The notes under the pieces were generated by a model that did no database searches, was not told the origin of the DNA, and saw only the letters and a list, made by a program, of their open reading frames with translations. A stretch of DNA of 64,000 bases. Source: Dipylidium caninum (Eukaryota; Platyhelminthes; Cestoda; Cyclophyllidea; Dipylidiidae). This document shows, piece after piece, positions 13,701 through 27,174 of this stretch (its first letter is position 1; every line of letters begins with the position of its first letter). The stretch lies in contig QEYB01000715.1 in the NCBI GenBank assembly GCA_017562135.1, positions 992,001 through 1,056,000 on the forward strand. The letters run 5' to 3'. A program made the translations under genes and the position numbers.

Positions 13701-15093
13701 TGCGAGTGGGGCGCAGGCTTAATCGCCAAAATTCTCCTCACCTCCCACCAACTACACTCCCTCGGGGCGTTTTCGCCCAATCGGCGGGTCGTTAAATGTG
13801 CCGCGGTGAGCAACAATGCGGTGAATTGCCGAGCTGCGAGACTGACTGGGAGAAGGTGAAGGCGTCTCGAAAAACACAAATATTTTCGGATGCATGATAA
13901 GGCATTCCTCAGTGCTACCCCGTAGGAATCTCCTACAGCCACGGAGCGAGCTGTGGCTAGACATTCTTAGCATACCGTTTGGCGAAATCCACCACACGGC
14001 CGGCCTCAACTGGCGTCGGATAAACTCTCGCATCATCCGATTTAGTGGACGGGGCAGGCATTCCTGAGTGGGAGCGCACAGGGAGGCGAGCATTGTGACC
14101 GAAGTGGAGTGGTCGCCGCAGAGTAACCGTAGTGAGCAGGTCAGGAGAAAAATACCGGCCAAATCGAAGAATTATGAAGGTGGAGTTGGGTAGAAAAGCA
14201 TGTCAAAGTGACTAAATGCCAAAACGGCGTTGAAGTACCGCATAAAGAGGGCGGTCGGGCAAAAAGTTCCCTCTGGTGTGCTGTGCCCTGTGCGATGCAT
14301 CTGCCAGAAACGGAATGCGAAAGTCGATGTCACCCAAAAATGGCCATTATACTGCATGTAAAGCCCTTCGCCGCTTTCTCTAATTCTATCCGCAATTTCC
14401 TCTGCCAAACAATAGAATCGTCAGGTGTGCATGAAATCGTCTTTTCCTTTTTCGCTTCAACTTCCCCCTCAATTGGCGCATCTCTAGGTTGGAAATCCGA
14501 CCCGCACGACAACGCCCTTCCAGGGCTGCCGACGGCCCTGGCTTCGCTGAAGGCGGTCCTTCGGCGCTGTATTAAGGACTGCGAGTCTCGCTGGTGCTGT
14601 GTGGCATTTGCAAGCGTTTTTCACCCAAGCAGGCCTCGAAGGCTATGGTGCTTCCATACTCGCACACTCCTGGCCGGCGCGGGTGCATGCGGTTGGGAGA
14701 AGGTGCGAACCTCGTGGGAAACTCCTGTCGCATGTCACCCATAAAAATACCAATGATGAGCTGCTGCCGGCCAGCACAAAGGGTAAAAGCCCCCTCTTCC
14801 AGTGATGGCCAAAGAGCAAGCGAGAAAAGTGTTCTGGACATCCTACGGGGGTGCCCAGGCTTTTGATAAGGGGCGCTGAGCTGACGGGCTCAGCGACAGC
14901 AACGGAGCGCCTTCGGTCAGTGCCGAGGCCGACAGGTGCTGTCGCCTCGAGTGGCACCGTCTACTTTGCACCGCCTTGTATGGCGATATTATAATTCCAC
15001 ATGAGGAACAAATGAAGCATTTCTCTTATCTCTGCTATCGTTTCGGTTCACAGGCCGCGGGGGTGATTACAGCCGCGGCAATAAGACGATTTT
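10794..15093. other. GC-rich spacer without a supportable gene
   Basis: Many overlapping open frames of 60-180 codons occur on both strands (for example 13752-14162 minus, 14208-14744 plus). None shows family motifs, and they overlap one another, as expected from GC-rich non-coding DNA. A tandem duplication lies at 12424-12453. Upstream exons of the 9.6-10.8 kb gene could be hidden here. Confidence 0.45.
12424..12453. repeat. 15-bp perfect tandem duplication
   Basis: The unit CAGTCTAAAGATAAC occurs twice back to back with no mismatch. It lies in intergenic sequence and looks like a recent slippage or repair duplication. Confidence 0.9.
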
Positions 15094-18000
15094 CTAGTAA
15101 TCGTCAAACGACCTATATTCCGACACGAGGTCCTCCGGCTCTCGGCCGCTGCCCATTTCTAGGGTGTCGTGATTGTCCAAAAATTCCTCCGGACCACAGT
15201 CCTCATGGACGACTGACATTTGGTCCCTTTCACTGTCGTCCTCCGAGAAGTAGTGACCGCGTCTACGGTAGACTGGCCGGTACCGTCGGTGCTCCTGCAG
15301 CATCTCGATCGTCGGCCGCGATGAGTCCGTGGACCTGTCGCTGTCGCTTTCCTCGTGGTGCTTGCTGCGGTAAATGAGGGCATTCAGGGGCATAAGGGCT
15401 GACCTCATTTTCCTCATTTGGACCGGAGGCTTGCGCTGTTTCGGAGGAATAGCGGGCGGCCTTTCAACCTCACTGGCTGATAAGTTCGCAAACACAAAGT
15501 CTTCTGTTGCCGATGAGGGGTGTCCATTGGCGGGAGCCACTGTTTTCCGGTATTTGATCCACACTACGCCGGCCACCTCGGCTGCCGACGAGGGTCCCAC
15601 ATTCATATTGATGAAGCGCAATAAAAGTACTCCATCCTGACCGAGAATGTCCTCGGAAAAGACCTGAGACGCGTGTAAATCTTCCCTCGTCTTGAAGATG
15701 TCGGCCAAGGAGAGCTGTCCCGGTTCTTCCCCTCTCCACTTATTCTCGGATGAGTCCCTCGTCAACAGGTTCGACTTGGCTGCCGTGATGTTGAAGTAAA
15801 CACAGATGAGATTTCGGACGAAGAGGACTCGCACGGAGCTCAACAGCAGCCTGAAAGTGGGTGAAAACACACCAAGTCACTACAGACGGCTTCTCGCCAT
15901 CGCTCGCCTCCTCACCCGCAGTGTGAATGTGGAGTAGTTAAAGGAAGGGAAGCCCGCGAGGTGGTGGCGGGGAAGGGGAGGAAGGAGGCCCTCATTACGT
16001 GCGTAATACTAACAAATGAAGACCCTCACCTCTTTGCAGACTCATAACAATAAAATAAGGCGCTCGACCCTGACGCGCAGGCCTTCTCCCGAGCCAACTA
16101 AGACGTGAGGAGCTTTTGTTGGCCAAAGTGTTGCTGGTGGGCGCGGGGGCGCTGCTGATGCTTGAAATAGCCTCATGTCTGCGGCACCCGGGCTTGAGTA
16201 CATAATTACCCACTTTAATTAGCCTTAGACTAACAACGCCCCCGTCCATAGAGATTTTAAAATGGTCGTAAAAGCTTTTAAATAAGCCCCCTCGTGTCGC
16301 GACGCAACAAACAGGTTCATTCGGGAGGCACTTATCCCCCATCAACCGGCCATAAGGGGAGGCCGGAGCGCGGTGTAGCGTCCCGCTGTATCGTTACATA
16401 AACCTGGCATTATGGAGGAGCTACGGCTCACACCTGGAGAGGACGCCTACTGCGCTATTAACGGTGGGAATAAGTTCCCTAGCAGAGCACAGCACGGAGA
16501 AGGAGACAGTGTTCCAGCTTTACCATCGCTAACCCACTTGGATTGTCCGCATTCGCTAAACATTGAAGTAACTCCCACGCGAAAGGTGGACAGTTTACAT
16601 ACGTCTTGTGGCTATCAAAGGCTGCCCCAAGATCATCTTCTCACCTCCCGCCGGTGGATTTGCGGGACTTCGCCCTGCCCCAGCATCCGTCGCCGTTGCG
16701 ACGGCCACCCAACTCCTTAAAATGGTTCATCTCGGGTCAGACAGACGAAATTGCCGCTGGCATAGCGTCGCCTCAAGCCGACTTTAGTGCGGGATGTCAG
16801 GGCCACAAATAAGCTGTTTACTCCCTCGGGCGACCTCATGGCTTTCGAGACTGTGCTCAACTGGCTTCCGTGACCGGGGCACACGCAGTCCGGCAGACGC
16901 GACGCTCATCGGAGCGGAAGACAAAGGTGAATTTGCGTCTGTTAGGGTGATAACAGTGTCGAGGGTGACTGTGGCTTTGGCTACCGCTAACAAGATGTCA
17001 AATAGTCACAGAAAAGGCGTGCCTAGCAGCAGACGACAAATGCTCACTTGTAGCACCATCGAAGCAGACTGAGGAGGTTGAGGAGAGAGATGAGGAAGAA
17101 CCAGAACCAGAGGAAGATGTAGATCTTCTCGTTGAAAATGTTGATGCGCAGGACGCACTGGATGGTGTAGCGGTGCTGATTGCTGCCCATACGTCGCAGC
17201 TCGAAGTCGCAGAGCGCGACCCGCGAAAGGAGCCGGTCTGGTCCCAGAACCGCGTGTTCATGAGATTGCGCAGCGCGTCCACGCCGAAGATGAAGGCTTC
17301 GCCGTTCAGATACCTTCGTGCGACATGGAGAAACCAAGTACATTCAACAGACGCATCACCGCCCCCGGAGCACTCAATGTAGCCCCTGGGAAAGGTGAGC
17401 AAAAGACTTGCCCAACTTTTTAAATGTACGGATTTTCGAAGACATGTTGACTTGTGGTGGGGGGGGGGTGACATTGGAGAATCTATTCCAATATTCCCCG
17501 TTTCTGCATCAAAATGAGGCAAAACTTGGCCGAAGATGGAAGGCGGCTTCGGGACCGATTACACATTGGGACGAAGTAACCTGGCAGCTCCTGAGCCGCC
17601 ACGGGGTCGAGGACTCCCACGCAAAGACCCGGTTGGGTAAGCCTCAGTCGCTGCCTCGGCGTGTCGACAGCCGCCAGATGAGCCGAGTCGAGGGTGGGCA
17701 GGCAACTCTGCCTGACGCAGTCTCTCAAGGGCGAGAGTTCCCGTCTGTCCCCCATGCCGGGCGCAGGTGGCGTTGCAGGCGGGACGGGCCCGCTTCATGA
17801 ACAGACGCGGAATGGCGAGACACGCACGGGTCTCTCGGGCACCGCATTGTGCCGACATTTTCTACTCGGGTCGACGGTCTCATGGGCAAATGCTTTTTGC
17901 CTTCGCGAGAAGGCGACAACTGGGACGAATTGTTAGCGCCATCGAGGGCGAAGGGGAGAACGGCTATTCTCAGGGGCCGCCGACTGTCCTCCTTCAGGGC

Positions 18001-21000
18001 TGAAAACACGTGTCAACGGCCTTGTTCCCTGTCCCACAGCCCTATTTTGATTACGTCCTTCTTAGTAAAAAGAGTGCCTCGAGGAGTGGCTCAGCAGCAT
18101 AAAATTATTACAGTCTCGTCACGCATTATTTGCGCGTGTGTGCCAGACCTCCGATTCCCCTGTAAGTGAGAGAAAAATGCGTAAAAACTTGGCGGATTCC
18201 CTCAAGAGAATTACGATGCCCAACATTTACTGCGAGGAGTGCCAGTGAACAGCATGTCACCCAAGTGGAGCAGGAGTCGCTGCAGCCGACTTCTCCGATG
18301 CCCACTTTTATCCCCATTTCGTCTTTAATGTAGGGATTAAATGGATTTGCATAAGCAGGCAAAGTACGCCGACGGATTTTGTGTGTGCCGTTGTGCCAAA
18401 CAGCTTAAACGCTCGGCGCCGGGTTTTTGAGTTCCAGGCCAGTGAGCCGAACCGTCCCTCTCCCCAGGACTGACCGTTCTGCATGTGACACGCTCCACGA
18501 GGATTGTGACTTACCTCAAGTCGCCTCGGGACTGGAGTGTGCAGCTGAACTTTGGACAGGCGCTTCAGCATGTCCAAAATGAGTGGTCAAAACGCCTCAC
18601 TGGAGACACTTATAGGCTGATTAATTCGAGGTGTATCCAGGAAGGAATGTCTGGCGCCTCCTCAAGAGACTTGGCGCCATTTGCCGACGGACAGTGAACA
18701 AATGAGGTCAGTTATGCGGAAAAGCGGCACTAGTCAGGTAGATGCCAGGAGAATTTGGCCAAAGAACACAGACTCTTGGCTTTCAAGTGGGAGCAGTTCC
18801 CACGCCGTGGTCGTAGCAGCTGCTGGAAGGGAGTCTAGGCCAGAGGAAGGTGTCCTCCTGGCCGTGCTTCTGCCAGTGCGGCAGTGCGACTTGGGCCTGG
18901 CTCGTGCGACTCCGGCGACGAGGTGGGGCGTGAGGACTCGCCCTCCCGAAAGTGTGCGAGCGTCCCAACGGCGCCCGGCAACGGGACGCCTGCAAGGCGC
19001 ATTCAAAACCGGTGAGTAATCGTAGACACAAACATTTGAATAAATGTTGACTTAGAGGCTCCGTACCGCTGCAAAATGGCATTCACCTTAATGTCACGTG
19101 CTGATGGCATTCCACATGCTGCCACCTGCTTCCCTCCAAGGGGGAGCACAGCGACGCGGGGCAAGAAAATCGTCATCTGGCGGTTCATTTTCATATTCCC
19201 TGCATAAAGACGCGTTAACTGTTGAACTGTGATAATTTTAGCCTCCGGCGACAGGTGTGGACGCGGCACTGACCGTCGAGGAGAGCGCGACGGGGCGATC
19301 GGAAAATACCCTGAACCACTGGAGGAAGGGGGCAAATGTAAAGTGGTCATGCGCAAGTGGGCGGAGTGGAAGCGGCAGGCCTCCCTTCCTCTTGGAAAGG
19401 GTCTTTGGACGGCTGTTCCGGCCTTAGTGCGGTTGGTGTCCACAACCGCCTTAACAGACAGGCCTCACTGAAACGAGACGGCCGCTGCGCGCCAGTACTT
19501 CCACTGCCTTTTACTTCTCCAGGACACCGAAAACCTGAGAGGTCGAGATCGTGCCTTAATGTTAATGGAAACAGGGATTTGTGCCAATTCGCGGTTTCCT
19601 GCTCGAGTGAGATTTGCAGCCACAAGAGGGATTAAACTTTGTCTCCCGTGACCATTTAACACATCGGTAAAGGAGTGTTGCGTCGTGAGGGTCAGCCAGA
19701 TGCGCAAGCAAGTGAGCAGACACAAAATGCCTGGGCCGCCTGAAAATAAGACGTTGGGGAAGAAGCACGACGCCCCAACGCGTCGCTGCCTCCAAGTGGT
19801 GTGTTCATACACAACGGCAAAAATCTCACAAGAACGCGTTTTCTTCTCTCGGGAGGTACGCCACCGCCCGCACGGCATTTGTTTGCGCAGCCTCTGCACT
19901 ACCCAACACACGAGGCAAGTGAATGCAGACATCGAATGCCCACAGGGAACCGAGGCAAATGGCAGTCATTTCCACACCGGCGCCTGCTTCAAACCTTCCC
20001 TTTCCCTTCCCAGCAGGGTGCCCCTGGGTGACTTCGAGTGCATATCCGCGTCAGTAACTTCAACATTCCTCAGGTCGTACGGAACTCACGACTGCCGGCC
20101 GACGAAGGAAAAGGTCGCACACGTCCACACACACGGGGTGCCGCCAGAGCCACCCATCCTGTGTGTACAAAAGCCAATTTACAATGAACCGTTGCCTCCG
20201 GCTCCTCATTTGGGGGTCGGTGAGATGCCAAAACTTGTACAGTTAGAAATTAAAACCCGAACTGGCCTAGAGCTGCTAAGGTGAAGAGGTGTAATGGGAC
20301 GAATTTCTTGATGGGAGGTAGTCTGTTCGTCGACAATCGTTGTGGCTCGGAGAGAGGCGCCAAACGCAGTACCCATGGAGAGGAGAATTGTTTTCTCGAA
20401 GGAGGAGAGAATTCGTCGGGCCGAGCAGCGGGGGCCTTAGGGGGCCGCCCGACACCCCCGCGGGCATCTGCGCGAGGTCGGCAAATGTTGCCCTCCCCCG
20501 GCCACATCGCTTGTTACGCCTTATTCGCACACACACACACACAGATAGGCTAATTAAAAAGGGAAGTGAACAATGGACGGAGCATGCTAATTTCCCTCCT
20601 ACTTGGGCGGGCGCATAATTGTACCAACCCTCGACTTAGTGCGCGAAGCACAAGACTTTATGGCCGCCATAAGTAAAGCATGCACGTGGTGAATTGACTT
20701 TTAACAGATTCTCTTTGCCAAAAGCCACCATAGAAGGCTTATCCCCTAATCCTACTTCTCATCTAGCGGATGCAAACCAAAAACGGAAGGAAAAACTTCT
20801 CGAGCTGTTTGAAAAATAGGCTCACGGTGTATGGAGGACAAGTACGCGTTGTTGGCTGAATAGTCTGTCGGAAGCAATTAGGCGCTCCAACCTAACAAGT
20901 TTGCCGAGCCCGGCGTCCACGTCCACGCCAGTGCGACGGCCGACGGCGGTAACTCGCCTCCAACCCATTCGGCGAGACGCACTTAAGCAGTGAGGAAACA

Positions 21001-24000
21001 GGCAGGCGGGAAACGTTGGAGCCGGGCGGCCCGGTCCTTCGCCCATGAGCTGCCTGCGTTCATGTTTATTTGGTTAACAGACGGTGCATAAACGCGGACG
21101 AGTTCCCTTATAAGACCAAACGAGGGTGGGTTTGTGGAGGAAGTTGGCATCACCGTGATGTAAATTCGTTAGTATGTGACAGGGTTTTCGCTTTGTTCGG
21201 CCATGCCTACCGTAGTTATGCATGGTAGTTGACAAATTCAGTGGATTTAATTTCCTGTCGGGGTTTACGGTGGAGAGGAAGACGTCGATTGACGAGGGAA
21301 ACTTGCTCCAACGGTTCATGTCGGCCCCCTTCGCACAACCAGCCGACTTCCACTGTACTCCAAACAGATTAACAGCCCTGGGCCGTCTGATAACATACCC
21401 GGCAAAAATAGCCAAATAAATGAATAAGTACGGGGAGGGGTGACGCTTGCGTGCATCCTTCAATCCTCAACCGAGAGCTCAAATATGTTTCTCCAGCGTA
21501 AGACCACCTCCCAAGCGCAGGTGGCTAAATTACACGAAAGAAGTTTAATGAAAATTTTTTCTTCCACCGTGTTTCAACGCCTGTGTCGACCCGCCTTGGG
21601 CAGGACAATGAGTGGTTGGCGGCCACGCAAAGGCAGGGAAGGAAGGAGGTTGTGAAAAAGCCTGATTCTTGGGTGGGGGATGCAGGGACACGAACAAAAA
21701 CAAGGAATTCGCTGGGAGGAAGACAAAGGTGATGTCGATACCCTCGAAAATCTACCAGATGACATAAATAGGCAAAAAGGAGGGTGAAGGCGTTGGTTCA
21801 AGACGCAGCTACTCGAAGACGCCGCCTGATGAGCAGAGCAGCGGAGAGGTGCTTCGAAAGCGCAACTTTCCATGCGACTGAGGCGATAAACGTTTTATTG
21901 CTTCTTTGCCTTTGTGAGGAAAGTGAGGCCCCCTGCTCGTTACTGCCGCTTCTTGAGTCCACAAGAGCGGCAGCGAAGGCAGTCGAAGCTGAGGATGAAG
22001 TCGTATGAGAGCGGGGCCCTGAGTGGACAACCCGAATGCCCGGCAATGCGGCTATTTGACGAAAATCCTCCACATCATCACTGACGACGGTTTGTGCAAA
22101 TGGGACTGAGTTAATCAACTAATTGACCAACTCCCGACTCATTGGGAGAGCGAATTAGTCTCCTCTACCACCCAGAAAACATGGCGCAGCAGGCGTGGTT
22201 GACGAATCGCGCCTGGCGGGCCTTAATGCAGATTCTCCTCAGAGCAGATTGTCTTAAAACTCAAAGATCTTCCTTAGAGGTGCATGATGGAAACGATCGA
22301 AATCGGTGTAGTGGGCGGTGAGGACTGAGCCCATTCGCAACTTATGAGCAGCCCTTTTCCCCCCTTCTTTTCTCACGACGAAACATGGATGATTGGGCTC
22401 AACTCTCGCTCGTATGTCCACAACTTGGATGCGTTTCGGCTGTGTGTGTCGGGTGATTTTAACACCTCAACTGGCCTCCTAACTTTCAGCCGTCGCAGAG
22501 CACCTGAAGGCGCGGGGTCGCTCAAGCACAAATAACGGTCCCACGGATACTCGGTGGGGGCGCGTAAACGATTCGACGTCGAGTCAGGCAGCTTTCCGTC
22601 TCACAAGCAATGGGATTCCCTGAAAAGCCCCTTTTGGCAGAGTGTGATGGTAAGCCAAGAGGGCTCAGGTGAGACGTACTTGCCCGTGAGAAAGAGTTGA
22701 GTTGCTGAATTGGCGAGATAGAGGACTTTCACGGCGAGATAAAGGCCCGAGAGGTAGGCCGAGGAGGTGGGTGTGCACGGTCGAGGTCCGGGCATTCTGG
22801 CCTGTTTGGAGAAGGCGAGGGGCACGACGGGCGTGCTGAAACGCCGTCGGTCTGTTCTGCCCGCGGTGCCACCGTCTGCGGCCCCACTCTCGGCTTTGCC
22901 TTCGGCGCTGCCGAGATGAGACCAGCCTCTGCCGTAGTGGTGCTGGTCCGTCGTTCTCATCTTCTTGTACCGACGCTGTCTGCGGAAGTGACGAATCGCC
23001 AGAGCATCCTCCAAGTGTCTAACCAGGCAATTAATCAGGTCGCGTCTCTGTTCCAGGGAGTCATTCAAATTCTTTAGCTCACTCGACACCTCCATAACAG
23101 TCCGCAACTAAAATAAGAAGTCTTAATTAACCGCTTGTTAAAATGAAGCCGATAACTCCTGTAAAATGAATGAGGTTGTTTATTTCAAAGGGGCTAAAAT
23201 TTTTTAGGCTTGCGCCAGTCAGGGGGGGATGGGATGTAGTCTTTTAGGCGAACACCCGCCTCGAGGACGACTTGATTGTCCCACTAGACCTTATGTTATC
23301 ACAGTAAGAACGCCCACGAGACGTCAACAAACAACCGATAAGCCTAATCTTATTTGCCTCTGCTTAAACATCTCATTTATTATGGTGGAAACGCCGACCC
23401 AACCGATGGGTGCGTGGGCCGAGCCATAAAAGACTAGCCGTCTACCGCAAGACAGTGACAAAAGTAAAATTGCGATATTCGTCCCCGTCGGGGAGACGAT
23501 TTGGCGATGCGGTTGTCCCGCCGGGCCGACAGTCAACGCCCCAAGGCGGACGCCTCGCGCTGGGGAGGGACTCGGACGTGTCGGCGCGACGGCGACGGAG
23601 GCTCAACATAAGCACGCTGGCCGGATGAGGGCGCAGTTTGCTGTTTCGCAACTACTGAGGCGTACCGTCTTGGCAATAAAATTTGCATTTCATTACAATT
23701 AACTACGGGCAACCAAGTTACCTGGTAATAATAATGCAAAAATTCGCATAAATAACATCGGGCAAAAAATCCTCCCAGCCAGTTGGAGCAGAGTTGCGTC
23801 AATAGTCTCGCCAGACGCTATGTGCGGTGACGCCGGGATGAAGAGCGGCGTTGAGTGTTCACTTTACTCCGATGTAGGCGCTTCTCAGGCCCTCGACGAC
23901 AAGGCAGAGGGGTGTGAAGTTACCGCTCTGCCGAAAACGCTCTGTTAATGCTGCTTCAGTCAAAACGGCCACCCAAAAGGCCGTTTTCGAGTGCGATACG

Positions 24001-27000
24001 CGCCGGTGACTGATTGACCGCATCACCAGTCTTGTTTATTTCAAACTGACGAGTGAGCACGCGGGCTCTTCTCTGTGGAGCCGCGGCCCTCCGCGCCCTC
24101 TGTCCACGACCAACAAACCGCGGCCCTCCGCGCCCTCTGTCCACGACCAACAAACCGCTGCCGCGGAGTGGCAGTGAAAAGCCGACAATTGTGCCTGCGG
24201 CATGGTAAAAGTGGGGTAGACCGAGGTGCCTGATTTAGGCTGGCAACCGCTTGAAAAAAGCCTCATTCATGAAAAAGGCCTCCTTCCTCCCCAATGCTCA
24301 GTGGGCGTGCGCCAGGGACGACGTAGCACGTCTTCTGCTGTGACAGGAGGTAGGGCCTTCCACTGCAACGTGGCCTGCGACAATGCTGCTACGTCGTCTT
24401 TCTCCATTCCAATGAATTATTATTACGACTTAAGAGGGAACTTGCGGCAATTCAGTGATCACAGCAACCGCTGGCGTTGTGCAACGAATTGACCTAATCA
24501 GTCAGGCAGCTTGTTTGCGTGGTGCTTTGAAGAATGCTCTACCCAGTGGGAGTACACGGTGTACTTCTACATTTTTTACTTTTGGTTGGGGTAGAAGGCT
24601 CACTGCCCGCCAAAGTTTCTGCACTGACTTCGTCCTGCCATAAGGGCTGAAAGCTGGCAGTTTGCAGATGAGAGGAGACATTTGGAGAATCGACTCAGAG
24701 GACACCCGGAGCAAAATCGCGGAACTGACATTTACTTGGAGCAGACTGGGCCGGGAGTGCCCTCAAGTGTTCTATCTTTGTGATCCTTTTTTTCGATTTT
24801 ACGCCTTCCCATAACTGATCCAATGTGCAAATTTTCTACTTAAAATGAGAAAGGCAAACTTTCACCTCAAATCCCTGCAACAAGAAAGGCGATTTCGGCG
24901 AGGCAATTATCGTCCGAGTGATTCACCACCGGCGCTGTGCCTGCGGAACGCCTCATAAATTAGAAGGCCTGCGAAGACGGCGTCGAGGGAAGACGGGGAG
25001 GTGGGCTAATGCTCTGCAATTCAGCAATACACTACCTCCATCGCCACTCCGACGTCCCCCCTCCCCCCCCCTCCCTTTCTGGTGGCGGTTATGCAAAGTT
25101 AACTTCTGCCATGAGCTTCATACCGAAGGGATGAGAGACCGCACATTTCATTTCTTCACTGCCCCCCCCCCCTCCGCCACCCCAATGCTGGCCCGAAGTG
25201 CCGCACGGCTCCTCAAGAGGTGTGTGTCGGCGCGCGGAGAAGGCCACTTCACTCGACTCGTCTTTTCTCACCCGCATCACACGGTTCGACGCTCCAGGCC
25301 ATAATTCCTAGGAAATTGTGAACTGCTCCCTGGTGAGACACGCAAAATTGCCTCCCCTCGACCCACCACCACATATGCTGGCAGCCGTTGTTAGGTGTAC
25401 TTTGCAACCTGTTACATCGAAATTGCGTTGGGACCTACACACCAGCCCGGGACTCGGGAGGCGGGAGGAGGGAGGAGGGAGTGAGACGCCTCACCGGTGA
25501 GGAGTCACCCTAATTAGAAATGTAGTTGTCGTGCCACCGCGCTAACCAAAGTCCAGTGTGTTGCATAAACACCTCCTGTAAACAAGGCGTAAATTCCCTC
25601 TCAGATGCTACACGTTGCCTACACTTTGGTCCGATTCTCAAAGCCAAATTCTATGCAGTGCGTAGTCAAAAGGACAAAGGCCACGACCGGAGGTCCTCTT
25701 CCCGCCTGTCTGCACCATTCAACTCCATTCGGCTTCTGCACCCCACAAGGAGCAGTAAACACCAGAGGGGCGCTGCACCCAGTGGGCCACAGGCAATCAT
25801 GAGGTAGAGAAGTCGAGGATGAGGGAGTTTGGCGCACAGACTCGTCATTCGTGGATGAAAACATTTATCAGGCAAATTCGCCTTCAGGGAACAATGTTAT
25901 GTTGGGTCTTAGTCAAACACAGAAATTAAACAGCTTAATACGAAGTGGTGTCTCGCCTCAGGGTCGCCTCAGGGTGGATGGGCCAAAAGTGTGGAGGTAG
26001 GCATTTATTGCCAGTAATCTTTAACTGTGAACAAGCCTACGAAGTAGTTGTAGCCTCAAAGCAACAAACACGCTACTTTTTAGCTCTCCCCATTGCCCCA
26101 GTTGGGAAAACCACACTACGACTCGGTAAAATGGGCTCTATTTGCGGTATTGCCTAAAGCACTCGGTTCCCTCAAACATATGCATGTCTTTCAATCCGCT
26201 CCTCAACAAATCCGCCGAAATTATCAAAATTGGACAGCAACCCCGCCCTCGCCAGCAGACCCGACACTGACCTGTTGCCTAGGCTGTATAGAGGCCGCTG
26301 ATAGTGTGTTTTGAGGGCTTCACTCCAGTTTCAACACACTAGGAGAAGTCCGAATGCGCTCGCTTAAGTCATAAGGGCACCGCATTAGGACAGTTTGTGA
26401 AGTTAGTAAATAATTTGTGCTAAAATTTTATCCGTTTGCATTTCTTGCAAGGACAGAAAATTTGTGCCTTTCGTAGCGTCGATGTTGTAACCATCTCACT
26501 TGTGTCTGAACTGCGCACAGAGTCTACCGGCTCCTGGAAGGGTTTTACGAGGCCAGATGAATGACAGGTTTGATCACCTGCAACATGACATAAGAGGGCT
26601 CCAGGACGGATTTCACGTCTTAGAGACATTCGTACTCGCCATCATCTTTGCGAGACCACTTTGTGGAATGGCAACATATAACGGAAATGGCTTTTTTTGG
26701 AGACGCCAAGTGTGTTATGCGGACTGCCGCATCGGGGACTTGTTAAAGGTAGTTACTCACGTTAATCCTCGACTGGGTATTGAAGAGCCGCCAAACGATG
26801 CAAGGGAAAACAAAGAGAGCCGCTTGGATCATTAAAATAAGTGGGACCCATTGGTAGTAGTAAATTTTCTTCTCGTACCGAATATCCTCTTCAATTGGCA
26901 CGGTAGCCTGGGCAGGAGGAATAAAGTATGTGGAGGTCACCCAGCACACTGTTTCCGCGTACTCGCCCTGCGCCCCGGTGAAGTCGTTGGGGATCCAACA

Positions 27001-27174
27001 GCTGATCGGTTTGCCCACCAGCTGACGAGAGAGAACGATCGCGGTGAAGAACATGAGCAAATTCATTGTGTATGTGTGGTTCACGCGGTCTACGAAATCG
27101 TCGTCCGGACAGGACTTATCCGCCCCGACGGAGGCTCCGGAGTTAGCGATTCCATCAATTATCCGAGTGTCCAT
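15094..27174 (-). CDS. Innexin, frameshifted in exon 3
   Basis: Innexins are four-pass membrane proteins forming invertebrate gap junctions. Exons on the minus strand: 27174-26761, 23107-22680, 17313-17048 and 15850-15094, with splice phases 0, 2 and 2. Exon 1 has DDDFVDRVNHTYTMNLL, TM1, the loop-1 cysteines (ISCW, ETVCW) and the family signature YYQWVP leading into TM2. Exon 2 holds the cytoplasmic loop and TM3 (AVKVLYLANSATQLFL). Exon 3 has the loop-2 cysteines (ALCDFELR, HRYTIQCVL), FNEKIYIFLWFWF and TM4. Exon 4 has the C-terminal GQDGVLLLRFINMN block and a long acidic tail. Exon 3 is 266 nt where phase needs a multiple of three. One base is missing near 17225 in what should read SFPRVALCDFE. 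With it restored the protein would be 621 aa, longer than typical innexins. Either an assembly error or an inactivating mutation explains this. Confidence 0.92.
15851..17047 (-). other. Innexin intron 3
   Basis: This 1.2 kb intron has a GTGAGC donor and a pyrimidine-rich acceptor ending TTTCAG. Both flanking exons share phase 2 (AA plus G restores Lys). No gene or repeat was recognised inside. Confidence 0.7.
17314..22679 (-). other. Innexin intron 2
   Basis: This 5.4 kb intron has a GTACGT donor. Two in-frame acceptors are possible, at 17314 (chosen) and 72 nt earlier in the transcript at 17386. It contains a G10 run at 17459-17468 and a (CA)n tract at 20528-20543. Many small frames show no conserved motif. 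No transposon was recognised. Confidence 0.6.
20528..20543. repeat. (CA)n microsatellite
   Basis: Eight CA units inside innexin intron 2. Confidence 0.9.
23108..26760 (-). other. Innexin intron 1
   Basis: This 3.65 kb intron has a phase-0 GTGAGT donor and a TTTTAG acceptor. It contains the 37-bp tandem duplication at 24081-24154 and C-rich runs near 25060-25075 and 25163-25172. No embedded gene was recognised. Confidence 0.6.
24081..24154. repeat. 37-bp tandem duplication
   Basis: Two adjacent identical 37-bp units, each starting CCGCGGCCCTCCGCGCCCTC and ending CCAACAAA, followed by a partial third start (CCGCTGCCGCGG). It is GC-rich and lies within innexin intron 1. Confidence 0.9.

Noticed and set aside
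14208..14744. Plus-strand open frame of 178 codons and overlapping minus frames
   Set aside because: Several frames on both strands are open at once, as expected in GC-rich DNA, and none has a recognisable domain.
15094..15870. C-terminal innexin exon as a separate 258-aa gene
   Set aside because: The frame begins inside an intron acceptor. Its phase and the GVLLLR block show it is the last innexin exon.
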